Source: Pseudolabrys sp. (GTDB lineage Bacteria > Pseudomonadota > Alphaproteobacteria > Rhizobiales > Xanthobacteraceae). From it: 9,506 nt of DNA. Both the position numbers and the translations under genes were made by a program. Positions 1 through 5,669 of the stretch are shown one piece after another (position 1 is the stretch's first letter; each line of letters begins with the position of its first letter). Below the pieces are notes generated by a model. It was not told where the DNA came from, did not search any database, and was given only the letters and a program-made list of their open reading frames with translations. The DNA is taken from NCBI GenBank assembly GCA_019246455.1, contig JAFAQJ010000090.1, positions 1 to 9,506 on the forward strand, given 5' to 3'.

Positions 1-137
1 TATTCGAGTTGTTTGGTACGCCAGATCTCGGACATCCGTTCGGCGTCGAGACCGACCGCGACGCGGTGACGGGCAATCGCGGAATGCACATCGAACAGCG
101 TGCCGTAAGCATCGAAGGTATAGATCGGCATCTGCAT
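1..137 (-). CDS. haloacid dehalogenase, type II (HAD superfamily), N-terminal part only
   Basis: This is the first 45 codons of a minus-strand gene that leaves the window at its left edge. The reading from the ATG at 137 gives the HAD motif I block FDAYGTLFDV, with Asp9 as the predicted nucleophile. About 30 residues later comes the WRTKQLE motif, whose Arg (Arg40) is the substrate-binding Arg of L-2-haloacid dehalogenases. Family members hydrolyse the carbon-halogen bond of short 2-haloalkanoic acids through an aspartyl-ester intermediate, although many homologues have no tested substrate. A second ATG at 131 is also possible, and neither has a clear Shine-Dalgarno sequence. The gene starts 6 bases after the stop of the glycosyltransferase gene, so the two are probably co-transcribed. 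The rest of the protein, including the lid and motifs II-IV, cannot be seen. Confidence 0.85.
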   Translation of the reverse strand, partial: MQMPIYTFDAYGTLFDVHSAIARHRVAVGLDAERMSEIWRTKQLE

Positions 138-143
138 CGCCGT

Positions 144-1778
144 TTACTGCGGTGGCGGGACAGTCAATAAATTCGGTACAGCTTGTCCACGCAAGTCATA
201 AACCCTTCCATAGAGGACGCCCTCGCGCCGGACCTCAACAAGGATCGGTGCTTTGATGTCGTCGCGGCAATAGTAGGTGCCCAGCATCATCGCAAAGTCG
301 GCAGTCTTGCGATCCCAGGTCGTTTCGAATTGCCGACCGAGCGCAATGTCGGCCGGCGGTTGTGGACCGCAGATTTCGACAACCCACCGCCGGCCAGCCG
401 GGTGCCTGAAATGTTTTTCTTCCACGACTTTGCGCAGCGACTCGCCGGTCTGTTTGAAGGCGAGGCCCCAATAGTCCAGCATGTAATTGCGATGCGCCAT
501 TCGCACGCCGCCGGAGATCCAGTTGAAAGCGGTGTATTGGAACGGATGCAGGCGCACGATGTCGCTGATCGGCAAAGCGATCCCGACGATAAAAATGAGG
601 ACGAGCGTGCTGGTCGCCAGGTGACCGTGCGGCCGTATGGCGTTAAATAAGGCCGCGCCCGCGAGACCGCCGAGTATCGCAAAAGGTGGCACGACAAAGA
701 TGAAATGACGTAGCCCGTTGTAGAGCGCGGGGCGCGCCACGATCGCGAGTGCGACCGGGAAGAATGCGGCGAGCATGACGAGGAAAAGCTGCGCGCCGTG
801 GCGTGGTGGCGTTGCTTTTTCCCAGAAGACGGCGGCGGCTCCGACCGCGCCGGCAAACCCCAGCCCAAGCATTATTTCGGGGAGCTTCAACGAGAAAAGA
901 TGCGGCAAATAGCTTGCCGGCATATCGGGCACGGAAATCAAACGTCCTTCGTAGAGCTCGCGCCACGGCTTTTCGAAAAAGTTGGCGAAATATTCGCTCG
1001 CTAAAATCGGGTTGAGCGGAGTGAGGATCGACCATGGCCATAACAACCCCATGATGAGGTAGCCGACCAGAAGTGCCGGTACGAGCTGCCAGCCAAATTG
1101 CAACAAGCGCGTTAAGGCGTCTTTTTTACCGCGGGTCCGAGTTTCCTGCACAACGATCAAGCAAATGGCGGCTACGGCGCAGGGCGCCAGAACGGCCGCC
1201 AGAATTCTTGACCCGAAAGCGAGGCCGAGACCAAGACCAAAAATGGCGGTGCTCAGTCGTGAAGGCTCCGGATATTCCTGCAGAACCCGCACAACCGCAT
1301 AAAGCAGAATGACCATCGCAGTCGCGAACGGCGCATCTTTGGCGTTGATGTACATATGCCCGTCGAATAACGGGCATGTTGCCAAGAGCAACAGAGCCAG
1401 CAGACCGGCCAAAGGCCCGCCCAAGCGCCGGCCCAATCGCCAAGTCGTTGCGAGACCGACAACGCCGATCACGGCTCCGACGAGCCGTCGCGCTTCGAAC
1501 AGCTCGATCGACGAGAGTTTAGCAAACAGCGCGGCGGCCATGTCGAAGCCGCCGCCGTAGAAATACAGATTGACGAACTTGAAGACGCGCTGATCGGAAA
1601 ATCCGGAGCCGTAGAGGGAAAGTAGCAGATCGCCGTATTGCGAGTGGGTGTAGTCATCCCAGCCTAGCCCGTAATCGCGAAACGTCAGGACGATGATGAT
1701 GAGTTCGACGCTCAGAACAGCGAAAGCGACGCGGTCAGCCCAAATGCCGATCGCGTCGCTTTTCTCGGAAGACGTCAA
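144..1778 (-). CDS. polytopic membrane glycosyltransferase, GT-C / PMT-like (family 39-type)
   Basis: A 544-residue integral membrane protein with about ten hydrophobic helices (first near residues 17-34, last near 390-405) and a soluble C-terminal part from about 410. Features typical of the dolichyl-phosphate-mannose mannosyltransferase/ArnT-like superfamily are the acidic pair Asp41-Asp42 in GWDDYTH just after helix 1, the NAKD motif at 145-148, and RHFIFVVPP at 357-365. The tail carries the HPFQY...LDYWG block (411-437) common in bacterial members. Such enzymes use polyprenyl-phosphate-linked sugars to glycosylate lipids, polysaccharides or proteins on the periplasmic side; the acceptor cannot be told here. 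The predicted start is TTG at 1778, 9 bases after the SOD stop, with no good ribosome site, so translation may depend on coupling to SOD. No upstream ATG or GTG fits and the protein is full length. Confidence 0.85.
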   Translation of the reverse strand: MTSSEKSDAIGIWADRVAFAVLSVELIIIVLTFRDYGLGWDDYTHSQYGDLLLSLYGSGFSDQRVFKFVNLYFYGGGFDMAAALFAKLSSIELFEARRLVGAVIGVVGLATTWRLGRRLGGPLAGLLALLLLATCPLFDGHMYINAKDAPFATAMVILLYAVVRVLQEYPEPSRLSTAIFGLGLGLAFGSRILAAVLAPCAVAAICLIVVQETRTRGKKDALTRLLQFGWQLVPALLVGYLIMGLLWPWSILTPLNPILASEYFANFFEKPWRELYEGRLISVPDMPASYLPHLFSLKLPEIMLGLGFAGAVGAAAVFWEKATPPRHGAQLFLVMLAAFFPVALAIVARPALYNGLRHFIFVVPPFAILGGLAGAALFNAIRPHGHLATSTLVLIFIVGIALPISDIVRLHPFQYTAFNWISGGVRMAHRNYMLDYWGLAFKQTGESLRKVVEEKHFRHPAGRRWVVEICGPQPPADIALGRQFETTWDRKTADFAMMLGTYYCRDDIKAPILVEVRREGVLYGRVYDLRGQAVPNLLTVPPPQ

Positions 1779-1787
1779 GACTTGCAG

Positions 1788-2390
1788 TTATTTGCTCGCC
1801 GCTTCGTACATTGCGGCGACATGATCCCAATTCACTAGGTGATCGAGAAACGCCTTGAGATAATCCGGCCGGCGATTGCGATAATCGATGTAGTAGGAGT
1901 GCTCCCAAACATCGCAGCCGAGGATCGGCTTGGCGCCGTGAACGAGCGGGCTTTCCCCGTTCGGCGTCTTGGTCACGACGATTTTGCCATCCTTTACCGC
2001 CAGCCAGGCCCAGCCCGAGCCGAACTGCGTGACGCCGGCCTGAATAAAATCTTCTTTCATCTTCGCCACCGAACCGAGATCGCTGACGATTTTTTTCTCA
2101 AGAGCGCCTGGAATCTTGTCGCCGCCACCGTTCGGCTTCATCCACTGCCAAAAATGGAGGTGGTTGTAGTGCTGGCCGGCGTTGTTGAAGAGACCGGCGT
2201 TCTTGCCGAACGAGCCCTTCACGATTTCTTCCAGGGATTTCCCTTCTAGGCCGCTGCCTTCGAGAAGTTTGTTGCCGTTATCGACATACGCCTTGTGGTG
2301 TTTGTCGTGGTGATATTCGAGCGTTTCGCGCGACATATAGGGCGCCAACGCATCGTGGGCATAAGGCAGGTCGGGCAACTTGAACGACAT
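1788..2390 (-). CDS. sodB: superoxide dismutase, Fe/Mn family (iron-type signature)
   Basis: A 200-residue enzyme that dismutates superoxide to hydrogen peroxide and oxygen. The length and the N-terminus (FKLPDLPYAHDALAPYMS) fit the family. The four metal ligands are His27, His77 (in YNHLHFW), Asp160 and His164 (DVWEHSYY). The outer-sphere glutamine that tunes the metal lies at Gln73, four residues before the second ligand, and the later position used by Mn enzymes holds Gly145. That pattern is the iron-type arrangement, though cambialistic activity is not excluded. No signal peptide is seen, so it should be cytoplasmic. The ATG is preceded by a strong Shine-Dalgarno sequence, AGGAGA at 2401-2396, five bases upstream. 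It is the first gene of the minus-strand cluster that continues into the glycosyltransferase and dehalogenase genes. Confidence 0.96.
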   Translation of the reverse strand: MSFKLPDLPYAHDALAPYMSRETLEYHHDKHHKAYVDNGNKLLEGSGLEGKSLEEIVKGSFGKNAGLFNNAGQHYNHLHFWQWMKPNGGGDKIPGALEKKIVSDLGSVAKMKEDFIQAGVTQFGSGWAWLAVKDGKIVVTKTPNGESPLVHGAKPILGCDVWEHSYYIDYRNRRPDYLKAFLDHLVNWDHVAAMYEAASK

Positions 2391-2395
2391 GGATT

Positions 2396-2401
2396 TCTCC
2401 T
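2396..2401 (-). promoter_or_regulatory. ribosome binding site of sodB
   Basis: AGGAGA on the minus strand, five bases before the sodB ATG. It is one of the clearest ribosome sites in the window and fixes the start of the superoxide dismutase. Confidence 0.85.
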
Positions 2402-2472
2402 GGTCCGGCGTGTCGATTAAATGGAGATTTTGGGGGCAACCGGTGACGGGTCGATGGGTTCCCCTTCATTAA

Positions 2473-2488
2473 GCCTGCCGCTGCAGGC
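2473..2488. repeat. inverted repeat GCCTGC-N4-GCAGGC upstream of sodB
   Basis: Perfect 6-base arms with a 4-base centre, about 85 bases upstream of the sodB start. The same half-sites recur at 2608-2622. On the minus strand it lies between a weak -35-like TTGCCG and a -10-like TAATGA spaced 17 bases apart, so it could be an operator within the sodB promoter. That promoter reading is inference from weak matches. Confidence 0.45.
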
Positions 2489-2607
2489 CGGCAAACCAAT
2501 TCAACGGCTCCAAAATTCTCGAATGAAGAGAGGACTTTAGGAGACGCCCGGGCCATTAACCGAGTTTCAGGGCCGGTTTGGTAATTTTAGCATTAATTGT
2601 TGCGGCG

Positions 2608-2622
2608 GCCTGCGTCGCAGGC
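2608..2622. repeat. palindrome GCCTGCG-T-CGCAGGC upstream of the 2677 gene
   Basis: Perfect 7-base arms around a single central base, 54 bases before the start of the plus-strand membrane-protein gene. It shares the GCCTGC/GCAGGC half-sites with the repeat at 2473-2488 on the other side of this divergent intergenic region. A shared dimeric DNA-binding protein is possible; a transcript hairpin is the alternative. Confidence 0.45.
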
Positions 2623-2640
2623 GAAAGTCGTGGTTTACCA

Positions 2641-2664
2641 AGGGGCTAGCCCTGCGATGCCCCT
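2641..2664 (+). repeat. inverted repeat next to the ribosome site of the 2677 gene
   Basis: AGGGGC (2641-2646) and GCCCCT (2659-2664) can pair across a 12-base loop, and an overlapping 10-base palindrome GGGCTAGCCC (2643-2652) offers an alternative structure. The right arm ends two bases before the AAGAGG ribosome site, so folding of the leader could affect translation. No known riboswitch or leader family is recognised. Confidence 0.3.
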
Positions 2665-2676
2665 CAAGAGGTGAGT

Positions 2677-3615
2677 ATGTCGGTCGTTCTGTACATCGCT
2701 GGCGCTATCGCCATTCTGATTGGCGCTGTTCTCGTTGCGGCCGGCATCCCCGTCAAAGAATTCAGTTTCGGCAATACTTTGATCTTGGCCGGCGCAGTGG
2801 CGGTCCCGGGGGGGCTGATTGTCTTGGGCTTAGCTGCGGTAATCGCACAGCTTAACCGGATCGGCGACATGCTGGGTGCGCGGCCGGCACGAAGCGGCAG
2901 AACCCTGGAGCCTTTCGAGACGGGATCGCGGCTTGGCCAGGGACCGGGCCAGATTCCCTTCCCGCCGAAGGCCAAACCGGATGCGCATCCACCGATTCCT
3001 GGCTTCCCGACGCAAGGATCCCGAGAGGCATTTGAGGCGCCGGAAGAACCCGCGTTTGCTCCGACGCTGCGCAATCCGGACCATGAGCCGGATGAAGCGC
3101 CCCTAATGCCACGGCAGGCGGGCGCTAGCACTCGTGCAAAGGCGGAGCCCGAAGCGCCGGTGGAGCGGACGCCTGTCCCTGACTTTCGCCCCAATCTCGA
3201 ACCGGATCGCTCGCCGTCGCCAACGCCGTCTTGGCGCGCCACGATGGCGCCCCGCGAGTCGACGCAGAATCTGTTCGACGCCATGTGGCCTCCTGAGCAA
3301 CGGGCCGCCAAGCCGGGCGACAAGCTGACTGAGCCGCGCGAACCCGCAATGCGCGAGCCGGCACGCGAAATGCCTATGCGCGAGACGGTGGCTCGTCAGA
3401 CGCCGGTCGAGCCGAAGCGTCCCGAACTGCCAAAGGCGGCTTCCCAATCCGCAGGCGACGTGCGTGCCGTCCCGGTGCTCAAATCGGGCGTCATCGATGG
3501 GATGGGTTACACGCTCTACGTCGACGGGTCGATCGAAGCGGAGTTACCGAGCGGCATCCTGCGGTTTGCCTCGATCGCAGCCTTACGCGATCACCTCGAG
3601 AAAGCCGGCGGCTGA
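2677..3615 (+). CDS. conserved two-helix membrane protein with proline-rich linker and C-terminal conserved module
   Basis: A 312-residue protein of unknown function. Residues 4-23 and about 33-58 are hydrophobic and form a membrane hairpin, followed by NRIGDML. Residues of roughly 70-260 are rich in Pro, Glu, Arg and Ala and look disordered; they include a reiterated REP/REM stretch (AMREPAREMPMRE). The last 47 residues (266-312) form a compact segment beginning PVLKSGVIDGMGYTLYVDGS. From memory, similar C-termini occur in hypothetical proteins of Bradyrhizobium relatives, where the tail is the best conserved part. I chose the ATG at 2677 because AGAGGT (2667-2672) is its ribosome site; the in-frame GTG at 2671 overlaps that site. 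The gene ends in an intrinsic terminator. Codon use is that of its neighbours, and no enzymatic motif is visible. Confidence 0.8.
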   Translation: MSVVLYIAGAIAILIGAVLVAAGIPVKEFSFGNTLILAGAVAVPGGLIVLGLAAVIAQLNRIGDMLGARPARSGRTLEPFETGSRLGQGPGQIPFPPKAKPDAHPPIPGFPTQGSREAFEAPEEPAFAPTLRNPDHEPDEAPLMPRQAGASTRAKAEPEAPVERTPVPDFRPNLEPDRSPSPTPSWRATMAPRESTQNLFDAMWPPEQRAAKPGDKLTEPREPAMREPAREMPMRETVARQTPVEPKRPELPKAASQSAGDVRAVPVLKSGVIDGMGYTLYVDGSIEAELPSGILRFASIAALRDHLEKAGG

Positions 3616-3632
3616 AGGCAGAACAGCACCCG

Positions 3633-3663
3633 AAGCGCTGGCACGTCGCCGGCGCTTTTATTA
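3633..3663 (+). terminator. rho-independent terminator after the 2677 gene
   Basis: A 10-base-pair stem with one G-T wobble (3633-3642 with 3648-3657), a 5-base loop ACGTC, and a T-rich run TTTTATTATTT beginning within the right arm. It starts 17 bases after the stop codon and separates this gene from the regulator downstream. Confidence 0.8.
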
Positions 3664-3714
3664 TTTGCCGATTATTGAATAGAGCTGGCATTGGCATTGC
3701 GAACACTGGCGCAG

Positions 3715-3729
3715 CCGAGTAATACTCGG
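3715..3729. promoter_or_regulatory. palindrome CCGAGT-AAT-ACTCGG in the mucR promoter region
   Basis: Perfect 6-base arms with a 3-base centre, 8 bases upstream of a TATATAT -10-like element (3738-3744) that is followed by the mucR ATG at 3765. The position overlaps where the -35 would lie, as expected of an operator, and no good -35 hexamer is seen there. The binding protein is unknown; it does not resemble the AT-rich MucR/Ros target. Confidence 0.5.
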
Positions 3730-3737
3730 ATTGTCGC

Positions 3738-3744
3738 TATATAT
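3738..3744 (+). promoter_or_regulatory. putative -10 element of mucR
   Basis: TATATAT, 20 bases upstream of the regulator's ATG. The matching -35 is poor, which would suit a regulated or activator-dependent promoter. Weak evidence on its own. Confidence 0.35.
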
Positions 3745-3764
3745 CGAGGTATTCAGGCTAAACG

Positions 3765-4187
3765 ATGAGCGACTTGCTCGCCAAAGGCCCACTCATCGAC
3801 CTCACGGCGGAGATCGTATCTGCCTATGTGAGTAATAATACGGTACCAGCAGCGGATATCCCCGTGCTGATCAACCAGGTGCACGCGGCGTTGGCGCGCG
3901 TCGCTGGCGCGGGTGGCGACGCCCCCGCCGAAGCCTTGAAGCCCGCGGTGTCGGTAAAGAAATCGATCACGCCGGAATACATCGTTTGTCTCGAAGACGG
4001 AAAAAAGTTCAAGTCGCTGAAGCGTCACCTGCGGACCCAATACAACATGACGCCAGAGCAATATCGCGAGAAGTGGGGGCTCAGCCCGGACTATCCGATG
4101 GTCGCGCCCAATTATGCGGCAGCCCGCTCGCAGCTCGCGAAACAGATGGGTCTCGGTCAGCAGCGCCGTCGGCGCGGCGCAAAATAG
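3765..4187 (+). CDS. mucR: MucR/Ros family transcriptional regulator (zinc-finger type)
   Basis: A 140-residue regulator of the MucR/Ros family, which silences or activates many genes for exopolysaccharide, motility, virulence and cell cycle in alphaproteobacteria and behaves much like an H-NS protein on AT-rich DNA. The N-terminal part ([15 protein letters not shown], 11-25) is the oligomerisation region. The DNA-binding domain spans about 70-130, with [15 protein letters not shown] (75-89), [11 protein letters not shown] (96-106) and a basic C-terminus RRRRGAK. Only two of the four classical zinc ligands remain: Cys75 and His88. The second Cys is Asp78, and the last His position holds Gln92/Tyr93. 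The ATG at 3765 has AGG eight bases upstream. The gene is monocistronic between a terminator and convergent sufE. As I recall, mucR lies next to divJ in Sinorhizobium, as it nearly does here. Confidence 0.93.
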   Translation: MSDLLAKGPLIDLTAEIVSAYVSNNTVPAADIPVLINQVHAALARVAGAGGDAPAEALKPAVSVKKSITPEYIVCLEDGKKFKSLKRHLRTQYNMTPEQYREKWGLSPDYPMVAPNYAAARSQLAKQMGLGQQRRRRGAK

Positions 4188-4306
4188 ATCTCCAAAACTA
4201 ATCTGGGGATCACCGCCAACTTGCCGGGCGCCAAAGCGCGGGCCGCAAGACTAAGCCACTCGAACCCGGCTGGCCGTTGACGCCGGATTTTCCGCCGACT
4301 TTTGAT

Positions 4307-4738
4307 TTACGCCGCAGATGCGAGCGCCGCCTGGGCGTCGCGGCGAATACGCTCGACCATAGAGCGCAAGCCGTTCGAACGTTGCGGCGTCAGATTTTCC
4401 CGCAAGCCAAGCCGATCGAAGACGGCAATTGCGTCTGTCGCGAGAATGTCCCGTGCGTGTCGTCCCGAATAGAGCGCAAAAAGAATCGCGATTAGGCCGC
4501 GCACGATATGGGCATCGCTATCGCCCACGAAATTTAGAATAGGGCCCGCCGCGCCATTCGGTTTGATTTGCGTCACAAGCCAGACTTGGCTCGCACACCC
4601 CCGAACCTTATTCGTTTCGGTATGATCTTGCTCCGACAGCGGTGGCAACGTTCGTCCAAGCTCGATCACATAGCGATAGCGATCGTCCCATTGATCGAGC
4701 AGCGTGAAATTCTCAAAAATTTCATCGATGGCGGCCAT
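4307..4738 (-). CDS. sufE: SufE family cysteine desulfuration protein
   Basis: A 143-residue sulfur acceptor for the SufS cysteine desulfurase. It takes persulfide sulfur on an active-site Cys and passes it to the SufBCD scaffold for Fe-S cluster assembly in the cytoplasm. The signature is VRGCASQVWLV, with the catalytic Cys48, preceded by YRYVIELGRTLPPL (21-34), which aligns with the E. coli SufE N-terminal region. Length is normal for the family. The start is well supported by this alignment, yet there is no Shine-Dalgarno sequence. Instead a promoter-like element ends just six bases before the ATG, suggesting a leaderless mRNA. No suf operon partners are present in the window, so this sufE stands alone, as often happens in Hyphomicrobiales. 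Confidence 0.95.
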   Translation of the reverse strand: MAAIDEIFENFTLLDQWDDRYRYVIELGRTLPPLSEQDHTETNKVRGCASQVWLVTQIKPNGAAGPILNFVGDSDAHIVRGLIAILFALYSGRHARDILATDAIAVFDRLGLRENLTPQRSNGLRSMVERIRRDAQAALASAA

Positions 4739-4744
4739 GCGTCA

Positions 4745-4774
4745 TATATAGGCGCTGGAACCCATAAGGGCCAA
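4745..4774 (-). promoter_or_regulatory. putative sufE promoter giving a leaderless transcript
   Basis: On the minus strand TTGGCC (4774-4769) and TATATA (4750-4745) are separated by 18 bases. The first base of the sufE ATG (4738) is the seventh base after the -10 element, a normal distance for transcription to begin. Each hexamer matches the sigma-70 consensus at four of six positions. No ribosome site is present. Confidence 0.5.
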
Positions 4775-4807
4775 GCAAATCACGTTATGTCGATGACCTG
4801 AAGGCAG

Positions 4808-5230
4808 CTAAGCGGCAGGTTTGGCGGTGCGGTCGGCCCGGCGCGGAGGCAGAGGTACCGGCGCATGCCAGACCGGCGTCAGATCGTTGGCCGTGAGCGT
4901 GCCACGCGCGGCCGAAGGTGCAGGCTTCTTCAACCCAGCGTTTTCGGTTTGCGCCTCGTGCGATTTTTCCGCGATCTTGGCGCTGATGATTTCGTAGAGG
5001 CTGCGCGCGCCGGCCTCCGCTTTCTGACCAAGGGCAACTGCAACCTTGCCGCCGACGACGCAAGCGTCCGGCTGACGTTCGCAGAAACCTGTCATGTCGC
5101 TGACCGCCGCGGTGGCGGCGGAGACAGCCTCGGCGGCGTCGACCGGCGACTGTTTTGAGGCGCTGCCGCCGGTGGGCAGCAGCACACAAACCAGCCCAAG
5201 CCAGAATGCAATGCGCAGCAAGAAAAACAT
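4808..5230 (-). CDS. DUF5330 family protein, exported or membrane-anchored
   Basis: A 140-residue protein of unknown function that I recognise as the DUF5330 family of Hyphomicrobiales. Residues 1-24 (MFFLLRIAFWLGLVCVLLPT and onward) form a signal peptide or membrane anchor. A conserved CERQPDAC motif (Cys50 and Cys57) could form a disulfide outside the cytoplasm. The middle (about 65-90) is predicted helical, and the C-terminus carries TLTANDLTPVWHAPVPLPP, which recurs in the family. I start at the ATG at 5230 because the family begins MFFLLR; an in-frame ATG at 5245 would add five residues, and its upstream GGGG is too close to be a good ribosome site. It is divergent from the DivJ-like kinase and lies upstream of sufE on the same strand, 69 bases away. 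Confidence 0.82.
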   Translation of the reverse strand: MFFLLRIAFWLGLVCVLLPTGGSASKQSPVDAAEAVSAATAAVSDMTGFCERQPDACVVGGKVAVALGQKAEAGARSLYEIISAKIAEKSHEAQTENAGLKKPAPSAARGTLTANDLTPVWHAPVPLPPRRADRTAKPAA

Positions 5231-5337
5231 GATTCTACCCGTCATCCCCCGGCGGTGTTTTCCCGCCTTTGATGCAAACCGTACCAGACAGGATTGAAGC
5301 TGTCGTTCGCGTTTGAGCGATGTTTCGAGACGAATGC

Positions 5338-5386
5338 GAAGCAAATTTTCGGAAGATTTGAACTTTCTCGATTTGCTTCAAATTTT
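5338..5386. repeat. AT-rich island with interleaved inverted and direct repeats
   Basis: GAAGCAAAT (5338-5346) and ATTTGCTTC (5371-5379) are perfect 9-base inverted copies. ATTTGAA (5356-5362) and TTCAAAT (5377-5383) are a second, interleaved pair. CAAATTTT occurs directly at 5342-5349 and 5379-5386. The island lies about 110 bases upstream of the DUF5330 start. It is a candidate binding region for a nucleoid-type or dimeric regulator; AT-rich DNA with T-A steps is what MucR prefers, but that link is inference. Confidence 0.5.
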
Positions 5387-5535
5387 ATCGATCGGGCCAT
5401 GACGACCAAACTGCCGCATATCGCTGCCGGCGGATTGCGGTTCGATGCATGGATCGGCAGGCCTTGGTGAGCATCCATCGCAACAAAGCGTTCACCATAA
5501 AGACGGCAACTGAAACTTCACCATCTCCTTCAAAT

Positions 5536-5553
5536 CGGCGGCCGCAGCCGCCG
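5536..5553. repeat. GC-rich perfect hairpin
   Basis: CGGCGGC (5536-5542) pairs with GCCGCCG (5547-5553) across the loop CGCA. No T-run follows on either strand, so it is not a standard intrinsic terminator. It could form in a 5' leader of either neighbour if transcription starts outside it. Confidence 0.4.
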
Positions 5554-5598
5554 CGAAAACGGCAAAACCCACGCAAATGAACCTGCTTGCGGCGCGCC

Positions 5599-5613
5599 TT
5601 AGTGTTCGCTTAA
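5599..5613. promoter_or_regulatory. CtrA-like box upstream of the DivJ-like gene
   Basis: TTAG-N7-TTAA, one mismatch from the CtrA full-site consensus TTAA-N7-TTAA, with exact 7-base spacing. It lies 56 bases before the kinase start codon. A box of the same form occurs at 8831-8845. CtrA is the response regulator at the end of the DivJ-DivK pathway, so feedback is plausible but unproven. Confidence 0.45.
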
Positions 5614-5669
5614 GCGGCCCGTCTTACGATTTTGGCTGAAGAATAAGGGGCGCGTCGTCGATCAAAGAC

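Larger units (their letters stand above)
5246..5669. other. 424-base non-coding region between DUF5330 and the DivJ-like gene
   Basis: No convincing gene is seen on either strand; small open frames here lack ribosome sites and family resemblance. The region is a divergent promoter region. It holds an AT-rich island with interleaved repeats (5338-5386), a GC-rich hairpin (5536-5553) and a CtrA-like box (5599-5613). I looked for a remnant of the missing kinase membrane domain in the plus-strand frames and found none: a stop at 5637 closes the kinase frame, and no hydrophobic run is encoded upstream. Confidence 0.6.

Noticed and set aside
183..650. 155-codon plus-strand open frame
   Set aside because: It lies fully opposite the glycosyltransferase gene, which has clear family motifs, and its translation resembles no protein family.
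2664..3323. 219-codon minus-strand open frame
   Set aside because: It is antisense to the 2677 gene; its Ser/Gly/Ala/Arg-rich product is what GC-rich shadow frames give, and it has no family resemblance.
4187..4214. Weak inverted repeat GATCTCC/GGGGATC at the mucR stop codon
   Set aside because: Large loop, one wobble and no T-run, so it does not support a terminator call.
5399..5470. 23-codon plus-strand frame starting ATG in the intergenic region
   Set aside because: No ribosome site, no recognisable product, and too short to support without conservation data.
5385..5576. 63-codon minus-strand frame, Arg-rich
   Set aside because: No ribosome site and no resemblance to a known protein; it spans the GC-rich hairpin and is likely chance.
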